64,000 nucleotides of DNA, from the NCBI RefSeq assembly GCF_030548295.1, contig NZ_JAUOSB010000007.1, positions 62,001-126,000 on the forward strand, read 5' to 3'. Position 1 is the stretch's first letter. Each line of letters begins with the position of its first letter. The notes beneath the pieces are model-generated. The model was given only the letters and a program-made list of their open reading frames with translations. It searched no databases and was not told the DNA's origin. The stretch is from Wenyingzhuangia sp. 2_MG-2023. Lineage in GTDB: Bacteria > Bacteroidota > Bacteroidia > Flavobacteriales > Flavobacteriaceae. The position numbers were made by a program, and so were the translations under genes. Positions 24,791-34,144 of this stretch are shown piece by piece.

Positions 24791-25567
24791 ATGAAAGAAA
24801 TAATAAAACAATTACAAGACATCAAACAAAAGACAGATCTTAACTACAGTGTAAAAACAAGTGTAGAAGATTTTACTCAAAAAATATTTGGTGTATTATT
24901 TGACGACACGATTGATTTAGAACAGGGTTTCAAGGAATTAGAAGTGCTTTTTAAAAATGCTGCAAAAATATCATGCTTATCCACAAAAGAAGTTTGCAAC
25001 AAAGCTTGGCTTATTTTTTCTGGAAAACTACCTTCTATTTTAGAAGATCTAAACAAAGATGCTTCTTATTTTATGGAGTCTGATCCTGCCGCTAGAAGAA
25101 TAGAAGAAATTTATTTTGCTTATCCAGGATTTTACGCCATTTCTATTCATAGATTAAGTCACGAAATTTACAACCTAAAACTGTATTTGTTTGCTCGTTT
25201 GATGAGCGAATATGCACACAGTCAAACAGGAACAGACATCCACCCTGGAGCCACCATTCATGCACCTGTTTTTATAGATCACGCAACAGGAATTGTAATT
25301 GGTGAAACGTGTATTATAGAGCCTAAAGTAAAAATTTACCAAGGAGTCACTTTAGGAGCTTTGAGTGTTACTAAAGATAAGCAAGATAAAAAAAGACATC
25401 CTACCGTAAAATCTAATGTTTGCATTTATGCAAATGCTACCATTTTAGGAGGAGAAACTATTGTAGGAGAAAATTCAATTATTGGAGGAAATGTATGGGT
25501 TACCAAATCAATTCCTGAAAATTCGGTAGTGTACAACACTATTGAATCCCACGTAAAAACAAGATAA
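24791..25567 (+). CDS. cysE: serine O-acetyltransferase
   Basis: Acetylates L-serine with acetyl-CoA to give O-acetylserine, the carbon acceptor for sulfide. 258 residues: a helical N-terminal domain, then left-handed hexapeptide-repeat strands (TGTDIHPGATIHAPVFIDHA, GIVIGETCIIEPKVKIYQGV, ILGGETIVGENSIIGGNVWV). The His/Asp catalytic neighbourhood DIHPGA and the nearby DHATG are present. It is of the EpsC-like type common in Bacteroidota. The cysM stop-start spacing is a single base, so serine activation and sulfur fixation are coupled in one transcript. Confidence 0.94.
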   Translation: MKEIIKQLQDIKQKTDLNYSVKTSVEDFTQKIFGVLFDDTIDLEQGFKELEVLFKNAAKISCLSTKEVCNKAWLIFSGKLPSILEDLNKDASYFMESDPAARRIEEIYFAYPGFYAISIHRLSHEIYNLKLYLFARLMSEYAHSQTGTDIHPGATIHAPVFIDHATGIVIGETCIIEPKVKIYQGVTLGALSVTKDKQDKKRHPTVKSNVCIYANATILGGETIVGENSIIGGNVWVTKSIPENSVVYNTIESHVKTR

Positions 25568-25568
25568 A

Positions 25569-26453
25569 ATGTATCATAAATTATTAGAATATATAGGAAA
25601 TACTCCTTTGGTAGAAAGCACTCATTTGGTAAACAATCCAAACGTAAAGTTGTTGTTAAAACTAGAAGGAAACAATCCCGGAGGAAGTGTAAAAGATCGT
25701 GCTGCTTATAGCATGATCAAAGGAGCATTGGACAGAGGAGAAATTAAAGACGAGGACAAACTAATTGAAGCAACAAGCGGAAATACAGGAATTGCTCTAG
25801 CTATGATTGCTCAATTGCTAAACATTGACATTGAATTGGTATTGCCAGAAAATTCTACCGTAGAACGAGTACAAACCATGAGAGCTTACGGGGCTAAAGT
25901 AACTTTGACTCCTGCAGCTACAGGAATTTTAGGTTCTAGAGATTATGCAGATGAAAAAGTGGCTCAAGGTGGCTACATCATGCTAAATCAGTTTGCAAAC
26001 GACGACAACTGGAAAGCTCACTACAACACTACAGGTCCCGAAATATGGAGAGATTCCGAGGGAAAAATTACTCATTTTGTTTCTGCTATGGGAACTACAG
26101 GAACGATTATGGGAACCTCAACCTATTTAAAAGAACAAAATCCAAACATACAGATTGTAGGTGCACATCCTAGTGATGGTTCTCAAATTCCAGGAATCAG
26201 AAAATGGCCTGAAGAGTATTTACCTAAAATTTTTGACAAGTCTAAAGTAGACACTATTATGGAAGTTTCGGAAACAGACGCAAGAATCATGACCAAGCGT
26301 TTGGCTAATGAAGAAGGTATTTTTGCTGGTATGAGTTCTGGAGGCTCTGTTGCAACCGCAGTAAAATTGGCAAATGAATTAGAAAGTGGTGTAATTGTTG
26401 CAATTATTTGCGACAGAGGAGATAGGTATTTATCATCCGACTTATTCGATTAA
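25569..26453 (+). CDS. cysM: cysteine synthase B (O-acetylserine sulfhydrylase)
   Basis: PLP enzyme that converts O-acetylserine and sulfide (or thiosulfate) to cysteine. 294 residues, the short length typical of CysM. The Schiff-base lysine is in GGSVKDRAAYSMI; the substrate/phosphate loops are EATSGNTGIALAMI and SAMGTTGTIMGT; and the region RKWPEEYLPKIFD favours CysM over CysK. It begins one base after the cysE stop. The C-terminus is DRGDRYLSSDLFD. Confidence 0.95.
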   Translation: MYHKLLEYIGNTPLVESTHLVNNPNVKLLLKLEGNNPGGSVKDRAAYSMIKGALDRGEIKDEDKLIEATSGNTGIALAMIAQLLNIDIELVLPENSTVERVQTMRAYGAKVTLTPAATGILGSRDYADEKVAQGGYIMLNQFANDDNWKAHYNTTGPEIWRDSEGKITHFVSAMGTTGTIMGTSTYLKEQNPNIQIVGAHPSDGSQIPGIRKWPEEYLPKIFDKSKVDTIMEVSETDARIMTKRLANEEGIFAGMSSGGSVATAVKLANELESGVIVAIICDRGDRYLSSDLFD

Positions 26454-26463
26454 CAAAACTATT

Positions 26464-27267
26464 ATGAAAATTACATCTTATTTTATTGTATCTACTATTT
26501 GTGTAGCTACATTGTTTACTGCTTGTAAAGAAGCACCCAAACAAGAAAAAAAACCAGAAATCACCAAGGTAAAAGACACTAGTATTCCACAAATTGATGC
26601 CATTCAGAATGCGCATCATAAAGATCATTTTTTATCCAAAGAAGCTATTCAATTTGACATAGCTATTGCTTTTGGTGGAAATGAAATTCTAAAAGGAAAC
26701 ATGACACTTACCACAGATTCATCTAAAGGATTGATTGCTTTGGAAGATGGAAGTAAAATATACACACTAAACAACAAAGTATATTATACTCCAAATATTA
26801 AAAATGAAAAAAGAGTTCGTTTTAACGCATACACTTGGTCTTATTTCTTTTTGCTGCCTTATAAACTTTCTGACCAAGGAACCCAATGGGATGAATTTGA
26901 AAAAACAACCTTAAATGGAGAAGAAAAAAACAGCCAACGTTTGACATTTGCTTCAGGTACAGGTGATGCTCCTGATGATTGGTATTACATTTATTCAGAT
27001 CCTAAAACCAATTTGACATCAGCCGCTGCTTATATTGTAACTTTAGGAAAAACCAAAGAAGCTGCAGAAGCAGATCCACATGCAATAAAATACAGCAACT
27101 ACCAATCTGTTGACGGAATTCCATTTGCTACTAATTGGACGTATTGGGGATGGAACAAAACAGAAGGGCTGACCAAACAAATTGGGGAAGCTACTTTAAG
27201 CAATATTCATTTTATAAATAACACTAACGATTTGTTTGTACCTCCAGCAGATTTTATTGAAAAATAG
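26464..27267 (+). CDS. DUF6503-like lipoprotein
   Basis: 267 residues from the ATG at 26464; an in-frame extension into cysM is not used because the lipoprotein signal MKITSYFIVSTICVATLFTAC starts here. The mature part alternates beta strands with aromatic-rich turns (KVYYTPNIKNEKRVRFN, YTWSYFFLLPYKLSD, DDWYYIYSDPKTNLTSAAAY, IPFATNWTYWGW). The layout matches what I remember of DUF6503 lipoproteins, a lipoprotein-carrier-like fold in Bacteroidota. Function unknown. Ten bp after cysM and 18 bp before a metal exporter gene, so likely part of the same transcript. Confidence 0.8.
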   Translation: MKITSYFIVSTICVATLFTACKEAPKQEKKPEITKVKDTSIPQIDAIQNAHHKDHFLSKEAIQFDIAIAFGGNEILKGNMTLTTDSSKGLIALEDGSKIYTLNNKVYYTPNIKNEKRVRFNAYTWSYFFLLPYKLSDQGTQWDEFEKTTLNGEEKNSQRLTFASGTGDAPDDWYYIYSDPKTNLTSAAAYIVTLGKTKEAAEADPHAIKYSNYQSVDGIPFATNWTYWGWNKTEGLTKQIGEATLSNIHFINNTNDLFVPPADFIEK

Positions 27268-27285
27268 ACTTTAAAGACAGCTCAT

Positions 27286-28170
27286 ATGTCTCACAACCAC
27301 CACCATCACACAAATAGTAAAAATATTAGATTTGTTTTTTTTCTAAATCTAACTTTTACCATTTTTGAGATTGTTGGTGGTTTTTATGTTAATAGCATTG
27401 CCATTATCTCAGATGCCATTCATGATTTAGGTGATAGTATTTCTTTAGGATTTTCATGGTATTTACAAGAAAAATCCTCCAAACCAGCTACTAAAAAATT
27501 TAGTTACGGATACAAAAGGCTCTCCTTATTGGGAGCACTCATCAACAGTGTTGTATTGCTTGTGGGCTCTACATTTGTGGTTTATAATGCTATTAACCGA
27601 ATTATGATTCCTCAATATTCCGATGCCAAAGGAATGTTCTTTTTTGCTTTGTTTGGAGTTCTTGTAAATGGTTATGCAGCATGGAAAATTAGCCATGGAA
27701 AAACGATGAATGAGAAAGTGTTGTCTTGGCATTTGATGGAGGATGTTTTAGGATGGTTGGCCGTACTTATTGTTTCTATTGTACTGCAGTTTGTAAACAC
27801 TCCTTACCTAGACCCTGCCTTATCTTTGTTGATTACTGCTTATATCTTATGGAATATCGTCAAAAGACTTAAAGAAACTTTAGAATTGTTTTTACAAGCA
27901 AATCCTAAAGATATTGACATCAAAAATATTGAGGAACAGTTGTTAAAAATTCATCAAATAACATCTCTTCATCACACACATGTTTGGTCTTTGGACGGAG
28001 AACATCATGTGTTTAGCACACATGTTAAACTTCATAAAATAGACGATTTAAATGATGTGCTACTCCTTAAAAAAAACATCAAACAATGTTTAAAAACGTA
28101 TCCTTTTGATCACGTTACCATAGAAACAGAACTAGAAAACGAACCTTGCCACTTTGAAAAAAACGAGTAA
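27286..28170 (+). CDS. cation diffusion facilitator (CDF) metal exporter
   Basis: 294 residues with a His-rich N-terminus (MSHNHHHHT) and six membrane helices. Metal-site motifs lie in helix II (AIISDAIHDLGDSISLG) and helix V (SWHLMEDVLGWLAVLI). The cytosolic C-terminal domain has LHHTHVWSLDGEHHVFSTHV. CDF proteins export Zn, Co, Cd, Fe or Mn in exchange for protons. The HxxD/HxxxD pattern favours zinc, but specificity is not certain. Convergent with the penicillin acylase gene; no terminator hairpin is obvious in the 24-bp gap. Confidence 0.93.
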   Translation: MSHNHHHHTNSKNIRFVFFLNLTFTIFEIVGGFYVNSIAIISDAIHDLGDSISLGFSWYLQEKSSKPATKKFSYGYKRLSLLGALINSVVLLVGSTFVVYNAINRIMIPQYSDAKGMFFFALFGVLVNGYAAWKISHGKTMNEKVLSWHLMEDVLGWLAVLIVSIVLQFVNTPYLDPALSLLITAYILWNIVKRLKETLELFLQANPKDIDIKNIEEQLLKIHQITSLHHTHVWSLDGEHHVFSTHVKLHKIDDLNDVLLLKKNIKQCLKTYPFDHVTIETELENEPCHFEKNE

Positions 28171-28194
28171 ACTTAGTTCTTCTTTACGTTTTCA

Positions 28195-30558
28195 TCAATC
28201 TTGAAACCTTACTCTATTTTCACTTTTTTTAATTTCAGTTTCATTTATCAACATTTTATGATATGTTCCTTTTAAATAATCTTCAGTTTGATTTTTGTAA
28301 TACGGGCTCATAAAGTTTCCAGACTGTCCGGTTGGTAAAATAGCATAGGAATTTTCTATATCAGAAAAATCTACAATTCTGCGTGTAGAGGGTCCCGCAT
28401 TCACTTTGTAAACTCCGGTATCTGTATAATCAAACATCAAATTATTAACGGTTTCATTTCCTCCAACAGCTTCAAGAGACCCTACATTAAATAATTTTCT
28501 AAGCAAATCCATTTTTGCCAAAGCATGTTCATGTGTTACTTGGTGTACTTTTTTCCATTGCCAATCTTCTACATTTTCTCCTAACTGAGTTTTCAATTCC
28601 CCAACTGATTCTTGAAAAGATTTCATCACTATGTCTTTAAACGTTTCTTTCTGAGGAGTTGTTACATCGTCCCACCAAATTGAATTTGGCAAATGCACAT
28701 ATTTATTCAATGTTCTTTTAGACAAATTGGTCAACACAAAATCATCAAAAAACAAAGGTTCCAACTCATCTAAAAAAGTATGTTTTATCAATCTAGACGT
28801 AAACTTATAATAAATTGTAGGCCCTACATTTTCTAGTCCATGATTTCCTTTCCATTGAATTAATTTTTCCAGAACGGTCAATTCATACGGTGACAATTTT
28901 TCCAAATCAACTCCTTTTAACAAAGCCACCACATTGCTCACTGCTGTTTTATTGGTGTGACTATTGGTCAAACTTTGTACATCGTTTACAGATAATTTGT
29001 CTTTGGCTTCAATTCCAGTTTTGATAGCTGTGGCTCTATCTCTAGGCAAATAATATCCTTGATACAACTCTCCATTTACGGCTTCTGGTTGCGTGTTAGA
29101 AGTAAGTACATAACCTTTGGAAGGATTGATTGCTTTTGGATTTTTATCAAAAGACAACCATTCTTTTTTTACTTGTGTGCTATCCATTCCATTCAAAACA
29201 TACTTGGTATTTATTTTGTTCTGAAACTTGTACAACTGCGCTACAGACCACAAAGCAATGTTGTTTTGCGCATCTCCATAAACATAATTCAACCCAGGTG
29301 CTGTCAACCCTTTCAATTCTTTTTCAAAGCTAATAATATTTTTTGCGTGGTTCAATCCATAAGAAGTCTGCACCACTGTGCTTGGTTTTTCGTTGTATAC
29401 CCATTGTACAGCAATAGGTTGCATACTGTCTAATGTTTTTTGTTGCTGATTGAAAACCGTTCCTAAAATTGTTTTTTTAACACTTATTTTTTTAGACTCT
29501 TCTCCTTTTATATGAATGTATTTTGTGATGTACTGGTAAGAATGTACCCCAGAACTAGTAATGTATTTTGAACTGTCTGAAGGATGGTTTTTAAAACTGT
29601 GAAAATTGATATCATCATTTTCAAACATAGTAATTCCAAACGCAAAATCTCTGTTATGTGCCAACAATGGAAAAGGCATCAAACCAAGGTAAAAACCATA
29701 ATTCTCATAATTGGGTGTTTTTATATGAGCCTGATACCACACACAAGGTTGAGAAAATCCAATATGAGGATCGTTTTCAAACAATACATTTCCTGTTGTT
29801 GTTTTTTCTGGTCCCAACACATAACCATTGCTTCCAATAAATTGAGGAAATGGTAATTTTTTTAACACCTTAGCTATTTGCGTAATTGCCTGAACCTCTT
29901 CTCTATAATTCTCTTGATAAAATGTATGTTCATCAGCCTCAATAGCCAAATCATTCAAATATGCTGTTCCCAACTTATTTTTGATGTGGCTTAACAATGG
30001 ATCTGTTTTAAAAGCATGAGCAAAACTAAATGCCATGTAAGCAGTTACGTAATAAATATCTTTAATCTGATACTCTTCTTTTTCAATTCCCAACAAAGTA
30101 AATTCAATTGGTGTTGTTCCTTCTTTTACAAACGTATTGATTCCTTGCAAATAAGCCTCTGTTAGTTTTTTCACTTTTGGATTTTTATCCAGAGCTAAAA
30201 CTTGTTTGTCTACAGTTTCATCAATTCCCAAATGCGCAAAAAATTCATCTACCGCAATTAAATCTTTTCCTAAAATCTCAGACAATCTACTAGAAGCAAT
30301 TCTTCTTAACAGTTCCATTTGCCACAAACGTTCTTGCGCATGTACATAGCCCAAAGCTTTCATCGCATCTGTTTCTGATTCTGAAAATATATGAGGTACT
30401 CCAATACTATCAAAATAAACCTCTGTATTCTGAATTCCTTGAACATGAATAGTACCTTGATACGTAGGTTTTAAATGTTCAAAATACAAATAAATTGCTA
30501 GTGTTATCAATACTAAAAGAGACAGAAGAGTGAATGCTATTCTTTTAAACCATTTCAT
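28195..30558 (-). CDS. penicillin acylase family hydrolase
   Basis: 787 residues; an N-terminal hydrophobic segment (RIAFTLLSLLVLITLAIYLY) exports it to the periplasm. Ntn-hydrolase family precursor: the alpha part (about 30-240) is followed by a processing site before the nucleophile serine S243 in QFIGSNGYVLGPEKT. The beta part follows with FENDPHIGFSQPCVWY, GITMFENDDINF and SNTQPEA. Family members cleave amides such as beta-lactam side chains, acyl-homoserine lactones or other N-acyl compounds. The natural substrate here is unknown. Single gene, divergent from the aminotransferase gene. Confidence 0.93.
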   Translation of the reverse strand: MKWFKRIAFTLLSLLVLITLAIYLYFEHLKPTYQGTIHVQGIQNTEVYFDSIGVPHIFSESETDAMKALGYVHAQERLWQMELLRRIASSRLSEILGKDLIAVDEFFAHLGIDETVDKQVLALDKNPKVKKLTEAYLQGINTFVKEGTTPIEFTLLGIEKEEYQIKDIYYVTAYMAFSFAHAFKTDPLLSHIKNKLGTAYLNDLAIEADEHTFYQENYREEVQAITQIAKVLKKLPFPQFIGSNGYVLGPEKTTTGNVLFENDPHIGFSQPCVWYQAHIKTPNYENYGFYLGLMPFPLLAHNRDFAFGITMFENDDINFHSFKNHPSDSSKYITSSGVHSYQYITKYIHIKGEESKKISVKKTILGTVFNQQQKTLDSMQPIAVQWVYNEKPSTVVQTSYGLNHAKNIISFEKELKGLTAPGLNYVYGDAQNNIALWSVAQLYKFQNKINTKYVLNGMDSTQVKKEWLSFDKNPKAINPSKGYVLTSNTQPEAVNGELYQGYYLPRDRATAIKTGIEAKDKLSVNDVQSLTNSHTNKTAVSNVVALLKGVDLEKLSPYELTVLEKLIQWKGNHGLENVGPTIYYKFTSRLIKHTFLDELEPLFFDDFVLTNLSKRTLNKYVHLPNSIWWDDVTTPQKETFKDIVMKSFQESVGELKTQLGENVEDWQWKKVHQVTHEHALAKMDLLRKLFNVGSLEAVGGNETVNNLMFDYTDTGVYKVNAGPSTRRIVDFSDIENSYAILPTGQSGNFMSPYYKNQTEDYLKGTYHKMLINETEIKKSENRVRFQD

Positions 30559-30603
30559 TTTTTCAAGCTTTTTTTACTATGTTAAATATAAAGAATCCTT
30601 TTC

Positions 30604-30633
30604 CTTGATATAGGAATAGTTCCCATATTTTTG
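30604..30633 (+). promoter_or_regulatory. promoter of aminotransferase-galE unit
   Basis: CTTG at 30604-30607, an 18-bp spacer and TATTTTTG at 30626-30633 (exact TAnnTTTG). The ATG follows 27 bp later at 30661. Confidence 0.55.
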
Positions 30634-30660
30634 TTTATTTGTAACTCAATCTATCCTTAG

Positions 30661-31785
30661 ATGAACAAATTGCAAATGGTTGACTTGAAAAGTCAATACC
30701 TAGATATAAAAAAAGAAATTGATGCTTCTATCCAAGAGGTTATTGGCAATTCTACTTTTATCAACGGGCCACAAGTAGCTTCTTTTAAAAATAATTTAGC
30801 ACAGTATTTAAACGTTCAGCACGTAATTCCTTGTGCAAACGGAACCGATGCTTTGCAAATTGCTTTGATGGCTTTAAACTTGGCTCCTGGTGATGAAGTG
30901 ATTACTGTTGATTTTACTTTTGCTGCTACCGTAGAAGTTATTAAACTATTACAATTAACACCTGTTTTGGTTGATGTAGAAGCAGATACTTTTAACCTAA
31001 GTTTTGCTGCTCTTAAAAAAGCCATCACTCCTAAAACCAAAGCTATTGTACCAGTTCATTTGTTTGGACAATGTGCGCACATGGAAGCTATTTTAGACAT
31101 TGCCAAGCAATACAATTTATACGTGATTGAAGATACAGCGCAAGCACTCGGTGCCACCTATACTTTTATTGATGGAACTGTAAAAAAAGCTGGAACCATG
31201 GGAACTATTGGAACTACTTCTTTTTTCCCTTCTAAAAATTTGGGTTGTTACGGAGATGGTGGGGCTATTTTCACGAATGATGATGCTTTGGCACATGCTT
31301 TAAAAGGAATCACCAATCACGGAATGTATCAAAAATATTATTACGATGTGGTAGGTGTTAATTCTAGATTAGACAGTATTCAGGCTGCAATATTAGACAT
31401 CAAACTTCCCTATTTGGACAGTTATAACAAAGCAAGACAGTCTGCAGCACAATTTTACAACAACGCTTTTAAAGGTTGTAAACACATTTTAACACCTGTA
31501 ACTTCAGAGTTTTCAACACATGTATTTCACCAATATACATTGAGAATTACCAACGGAAAAAGAGACAAGTTGCATGCTTATTTAAAAGAAAACAATATTC
31601 CCAATGCTATTTATTATCCTGTAGCATTGCACAGTCAAAAAGCATACAAAACTGAAAACGTTATAGAAGAAAATTTTACCAATACCAATACGTTGATAGA
31701 ACAAGTTATATCTTTACCAATGCATACTGCTTTGGAAACAGCACAATTAGAGTTGATCACCAAAATGATTCTTAATTATAAATAA
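30661..31785 (+). CDS. DegT/DnrJ/EryC1/StrS family sugar aminotransferase
   Basis: 374 residues; PLP-dependent transaminase of nucleotide keto-sugars. It has GSNTF-like FINGPQVASFKNNLAQYL, ANGTDALQIAL, the PLP-binding EDTAQALGATY, and the Schiff-base lysine K192 in SFFPSKNLGCYGDGGAIFT. The substrate is a 3- or 4-keto nucleotide sugar; which one cannot be told. The galE gene 11 bp downstream suggests a shared role in surface polysaccharide or LPS sugar supply. Confidence 0.93.
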   Translation: MNKLQMVDLKSQYLDIKKEIDASIQEVIGNSTFINGPQVASFKNNLAQYLNVQHVIPCANGTDALQIALMALNLAPGDEVITVDFTFAATVEVIKLLQLTPVLVDVEADTFNLSFAALKKAITPKTKAIVPVHLFGQCAHMEAILDIAKQYNLYVIEDTAQALGATYTFIDGTVKKAGTMGTIGTTSFFPSKNLGCYGDGGAIFTNDDALAHALKGITNHGMYQKYYYDVVGVNSRLDSIQAAILDIKLPYLDSYNKARQSAAQFYNNAFKGCKHILTPVTSEFSTHVFHQYTLRITNGKRDKLHAYLKENNIPNAIYYPVALHSQKAYKTENVIEENFTNTNTLIEQVISLPMHTALETAQLELITKMILNYK

Positions 31786-31796
31786 TATTTTTTAAC

Positions 31797-32810
31797 ATGG
31801 CTAAGCAAATACTAGTTACTGGAGGTTTAGGATTTATCGGATCTCACACCGTAGTAGAATTACAAAATGCAGGATTTGATGTAGTTGTTATTGATGATTT
31901 ATCAAATACAACTATCAAAGTTTTAGATCAAATTACTGAGATTACTGGTACAAAACCAGCATTTGAACAAATCGATTTACGTATCAAACAAGATGTAAAA
32001 ACATTCTTTGACAAATACCAAATTGATGGAATTATTCACTTTGCTGCTTTTAAAGCTGTGGGTGAAAGCATGAGCAAACCTCTTGACTATTACGAAAACA
32101 ACTTAGGTGCTTTGGTTTACCTTTTACAAGAAATGAGAGATAGAAAATTAGACAACTTTATTTTCTCTTCTTCATGCACTGTATACGGACAAGCTGATGA
32201 GTTGCCTATTACCGAAAACGCTCCTGTAAAAAAAGCAGAATCTGTTTACGGAAATACAAAACAAATTGGTGAAGAAATTATTGAAGATGCTTCAAAAGCA
32301 CACGGAATCAATGCAATTGCTTTGCGTTATTTCAATCCAGTAGGAGCACATCCTTCTGTAAAGATTGGAGAGTTGCCGTTAGGAGTTCCTCAAAACTTAA
32401 TTCCTTTCATTACACAAACTGCTGCTGGAATTAGAGCTGAATTGTCTGTATTTGGTGACGATTATCCTACAACTGACGGAACAGCTGTAAGAGATTACAT
32501 TCACGTTGTAGATTTGGCAAAAGCACACATTGCTGCCTTGAACCGTTTGATTGAAAAAAACAACAAAGCTGCTTACGAATTTTTTAATGTGGGAACAGGA
32601 ACAGGAAGTTCTGTACTAGAAGTAATCAACGCGTTTGAAACGGCTAATGGAGTTAAATTGAACTACAAAATTGTAGATCGTAGAGCTGGAGATATTACAG
32701 CTGCTTATGCAGACACTACTATTGCCAACAAAGAATTGAACTGGAAAACAGAATTAGGGCTGCAAGAGGCTTTAAAATCTGCTTGGGAATGGCAATTGAA
32801 ACAAAAATAA
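31797..32810 (+). CDS. galE: UDP-glucose 4-epimerase
   Basis: 337 residues; interconverts UDP-glucose and UDP-galactose with bound NAD. Short-chain dehydrogenase marks are GGLGFIGSHTVVEL at the N-terminus, DDLSN, HFAAFKAVGES, SSSCTVYGQ, and the catalytic Y151xxxK155 in SVYGNTKQIGEE. RYFNPVGAHPS, VRDYIHVVDLA and the C-terminal ADTTIANKELNWK are typical of GalE. Co-transcribed with the preceding aminotransferase and followed by a terminator. Confidence 0.95.
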   Translation: MAKQILVTGGLGFIGSHTVVELQNAGFDVVVIDDLSNTTIKVLDQITEITGTKPAFEQIDLRIKQDVKTFFDKYQIDGIIHFAAFKAVGESMSKPLDYYENNLGALVYLLQEMRDRKLDNFIFSSSCTVYGQADELPITENAPVKKAESVYGNTKQIGEEIIEDASKAHGINAIALRYFNPVGAHPSVKIGELPLGVPQNLIPFITQTAAGIRAELSVFGDDYPTTDGTAVRDYIHVVDLAKAHIAALNRLIEKNNKAAYEFFNVGTGTGSSVLEVINAFETANGVKLNYKIVDRRAGDITAAYADTTIANKELNWKTELGLQEALKSAWEWQLKQK

Positions 32811-32833
32811 TTGTTTTCTTTTAACATCATAAA

Positions 32834-32866
32834 AAAACCCTTTCTAACAATATTAGAAAGGGTTTT
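32834..32866. terminator. intrinsic terminator between galE and convergent barrel gene
   Basis: A perfect 14-bp stem (aaaaccctttctaa with ttagaaagggtttt, 5-nt loop) with A- and T-rich ends. It serves galE on the plus strand and the barrel gene on the minus strand. Confidence 0.93.
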
Positions 32867-32898
32867 ACTTTTTAGCAACTCATTTTTTGAGAGGTCAT

Positions 32899-34140
32899 TT
32901 ATAGAATCTTAGCTTTTTTAAACCAACTTCCATTAAAACTTAAGTTGATTGATATCTTGTGGTAATTTTCTTGAATCAAGTTGTGATTTACAGTTCCTTC
33001 TGTACCATATGAGTATGAAAAATTAAAACTGTCTTTACCTGTTCTGCTAATAGGAAATCCTAATCCTACAGAAACAAAACGACTTTCTATTTGTTCGTTA
33101 GAAACGTTTAACATTCCTGTATTGTAATTCACCCCAAACCTATATTTTAACAATCTAAAAAAGCTTGCATTTTTATTCTCTTTAACATATTCTAATCCAA
33201 AAGCATAAATACTTTGATCTGTATAACGTCCGTCATTTAATTTTTGGTCTGTATTGTTCCAAAATACTCTTTTATAATCAAGATTGGTGGTGAATTTTCT
33301 AAAAGCAGAACTAACCCCTACTCCAATAGACAATGGAAGTTCAAAATCATTCAAAGTTGTTGCTGTATTTTCTTCAATTTCTATTTGACCGCCAAGACTT
33401 GTTGTTTTGTAAGACGATCTATTTTGATCTCCACTAAGTACTGTTGGTAATTCTATGGTAGCTCCTAATGTAGTTCTATTCTTATCACTTTGAAAAACAT
33501 CGTACTGAACACCTGTTGTCAACTTTAATCCATTGTAATGGTTTTGGTCATAAATATCTACTATATAGCTAGAAATCACCTGAGTTTCTTGAATCAAAGT
33601 TCCAAACAAAACTGCAAAATCAACTCCAACAGAAAGTCTTTTATTTATTTTATACCCACTAGATACAAAAAATTTATTAAGACCTCCACTACCTACATAA
33701 CTTGTAGTATATGTTGCAGGATATCCTTCTACATTACCTTCTACATCTATTTCATAACCTGTGGTTGTATAAGGTAAAATTCCTAAGCTTACCCCCCATC
33801 CACGTGCTACTGGAAATGCAAATGCTAAGTGAGAAACATTTCCTTTGGTTGTTGACTGGTTAGTATCATTATTTTTTAAAACAGAATACAATCCATTCAA
33901 TCCAAAATCTTGCAAAAAAGATTCAGGCATAATATTTCCTAAATTGGCAGGGTTGAAAAGGTTGATTTCATTATAGGTTCTTTGCGCAACTCCTGAATTA
34001 CCCATACCAACTAAACCTCCTGTCGCTATCTGATTTTCTATTCCTAATCCAAATAAAGAATAAGGTGAGTTTATATTGTTTTGAGCAGACAAAATTTGAA
34101 TTGCCCCTAAAAAAAAGAAGATTGAAATTTTTTTCAACAT
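32899..34140 (-). CDS. predicted outer-membrane beta-barrel protein
   Basis: 413 residues with signal peptide MLKKISIFFFLGAIQILSAQ. The mature protein begins NNINSPYSLFGLGIENQIA, followed by GMGNSGVAQRTYNEINLFNP, a segment reminiscent of FadL/OmpP1-like proteins. Then come repeated amphipathic strands (GWGVSLGILPYTTTGYEI, KYRFGVNYNTGMLNV, FVSVGLGFPISRTGKDSFNF). No ligand is indicated. It begins 4 bp after the DUF4270 lipoprotein gene, so the two are co-transcribed and may form a complex. Confidence 0.82.
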   Translation of the reverse strand: MLKKISIFFFLGAIQILSAQNNINSPYSLFGLGIENQIATGGLVGMGNSGVAQRTYNEINLFNPANLGNIMPESFLQDFGLNGLYSVLKNNDTNQSTTKGNVSHLAFAFPVARGWGVSLGILPYTTTGYEIDVEGNVEGYPATYTTSYVGSGGLNKFFVSSGYKINKRLSVGVDFAVLFGTLIQETQVISSYIVDIYDQNHYNGLKLTTGVQYDVFQSDKNRTTLGATIELPTVLSGDQNRSSYKTTSLGGQIEIEENTATTLNDFELPLSIGVGVSSAFRKFTTNLDYKRVFWNNTDQKLNDGRYTDQSIYAFGLEYVKENKNASFFRLLKYRFGVNYNTGMLNVSNEQIESRFVSVGLGFPISRTGKDSFNFSYSYGTEGTVNHNLIQENYHKISINLSFNGSWFKKAKIL

Positions 34141-34144
34141 TGAT

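Noticed and set aside
29059-29433. 124-codon plus-strand frame
   Set aside because: Antisense to the penicillin acylase gene, Phe/Gln/Cys-rich shadow.
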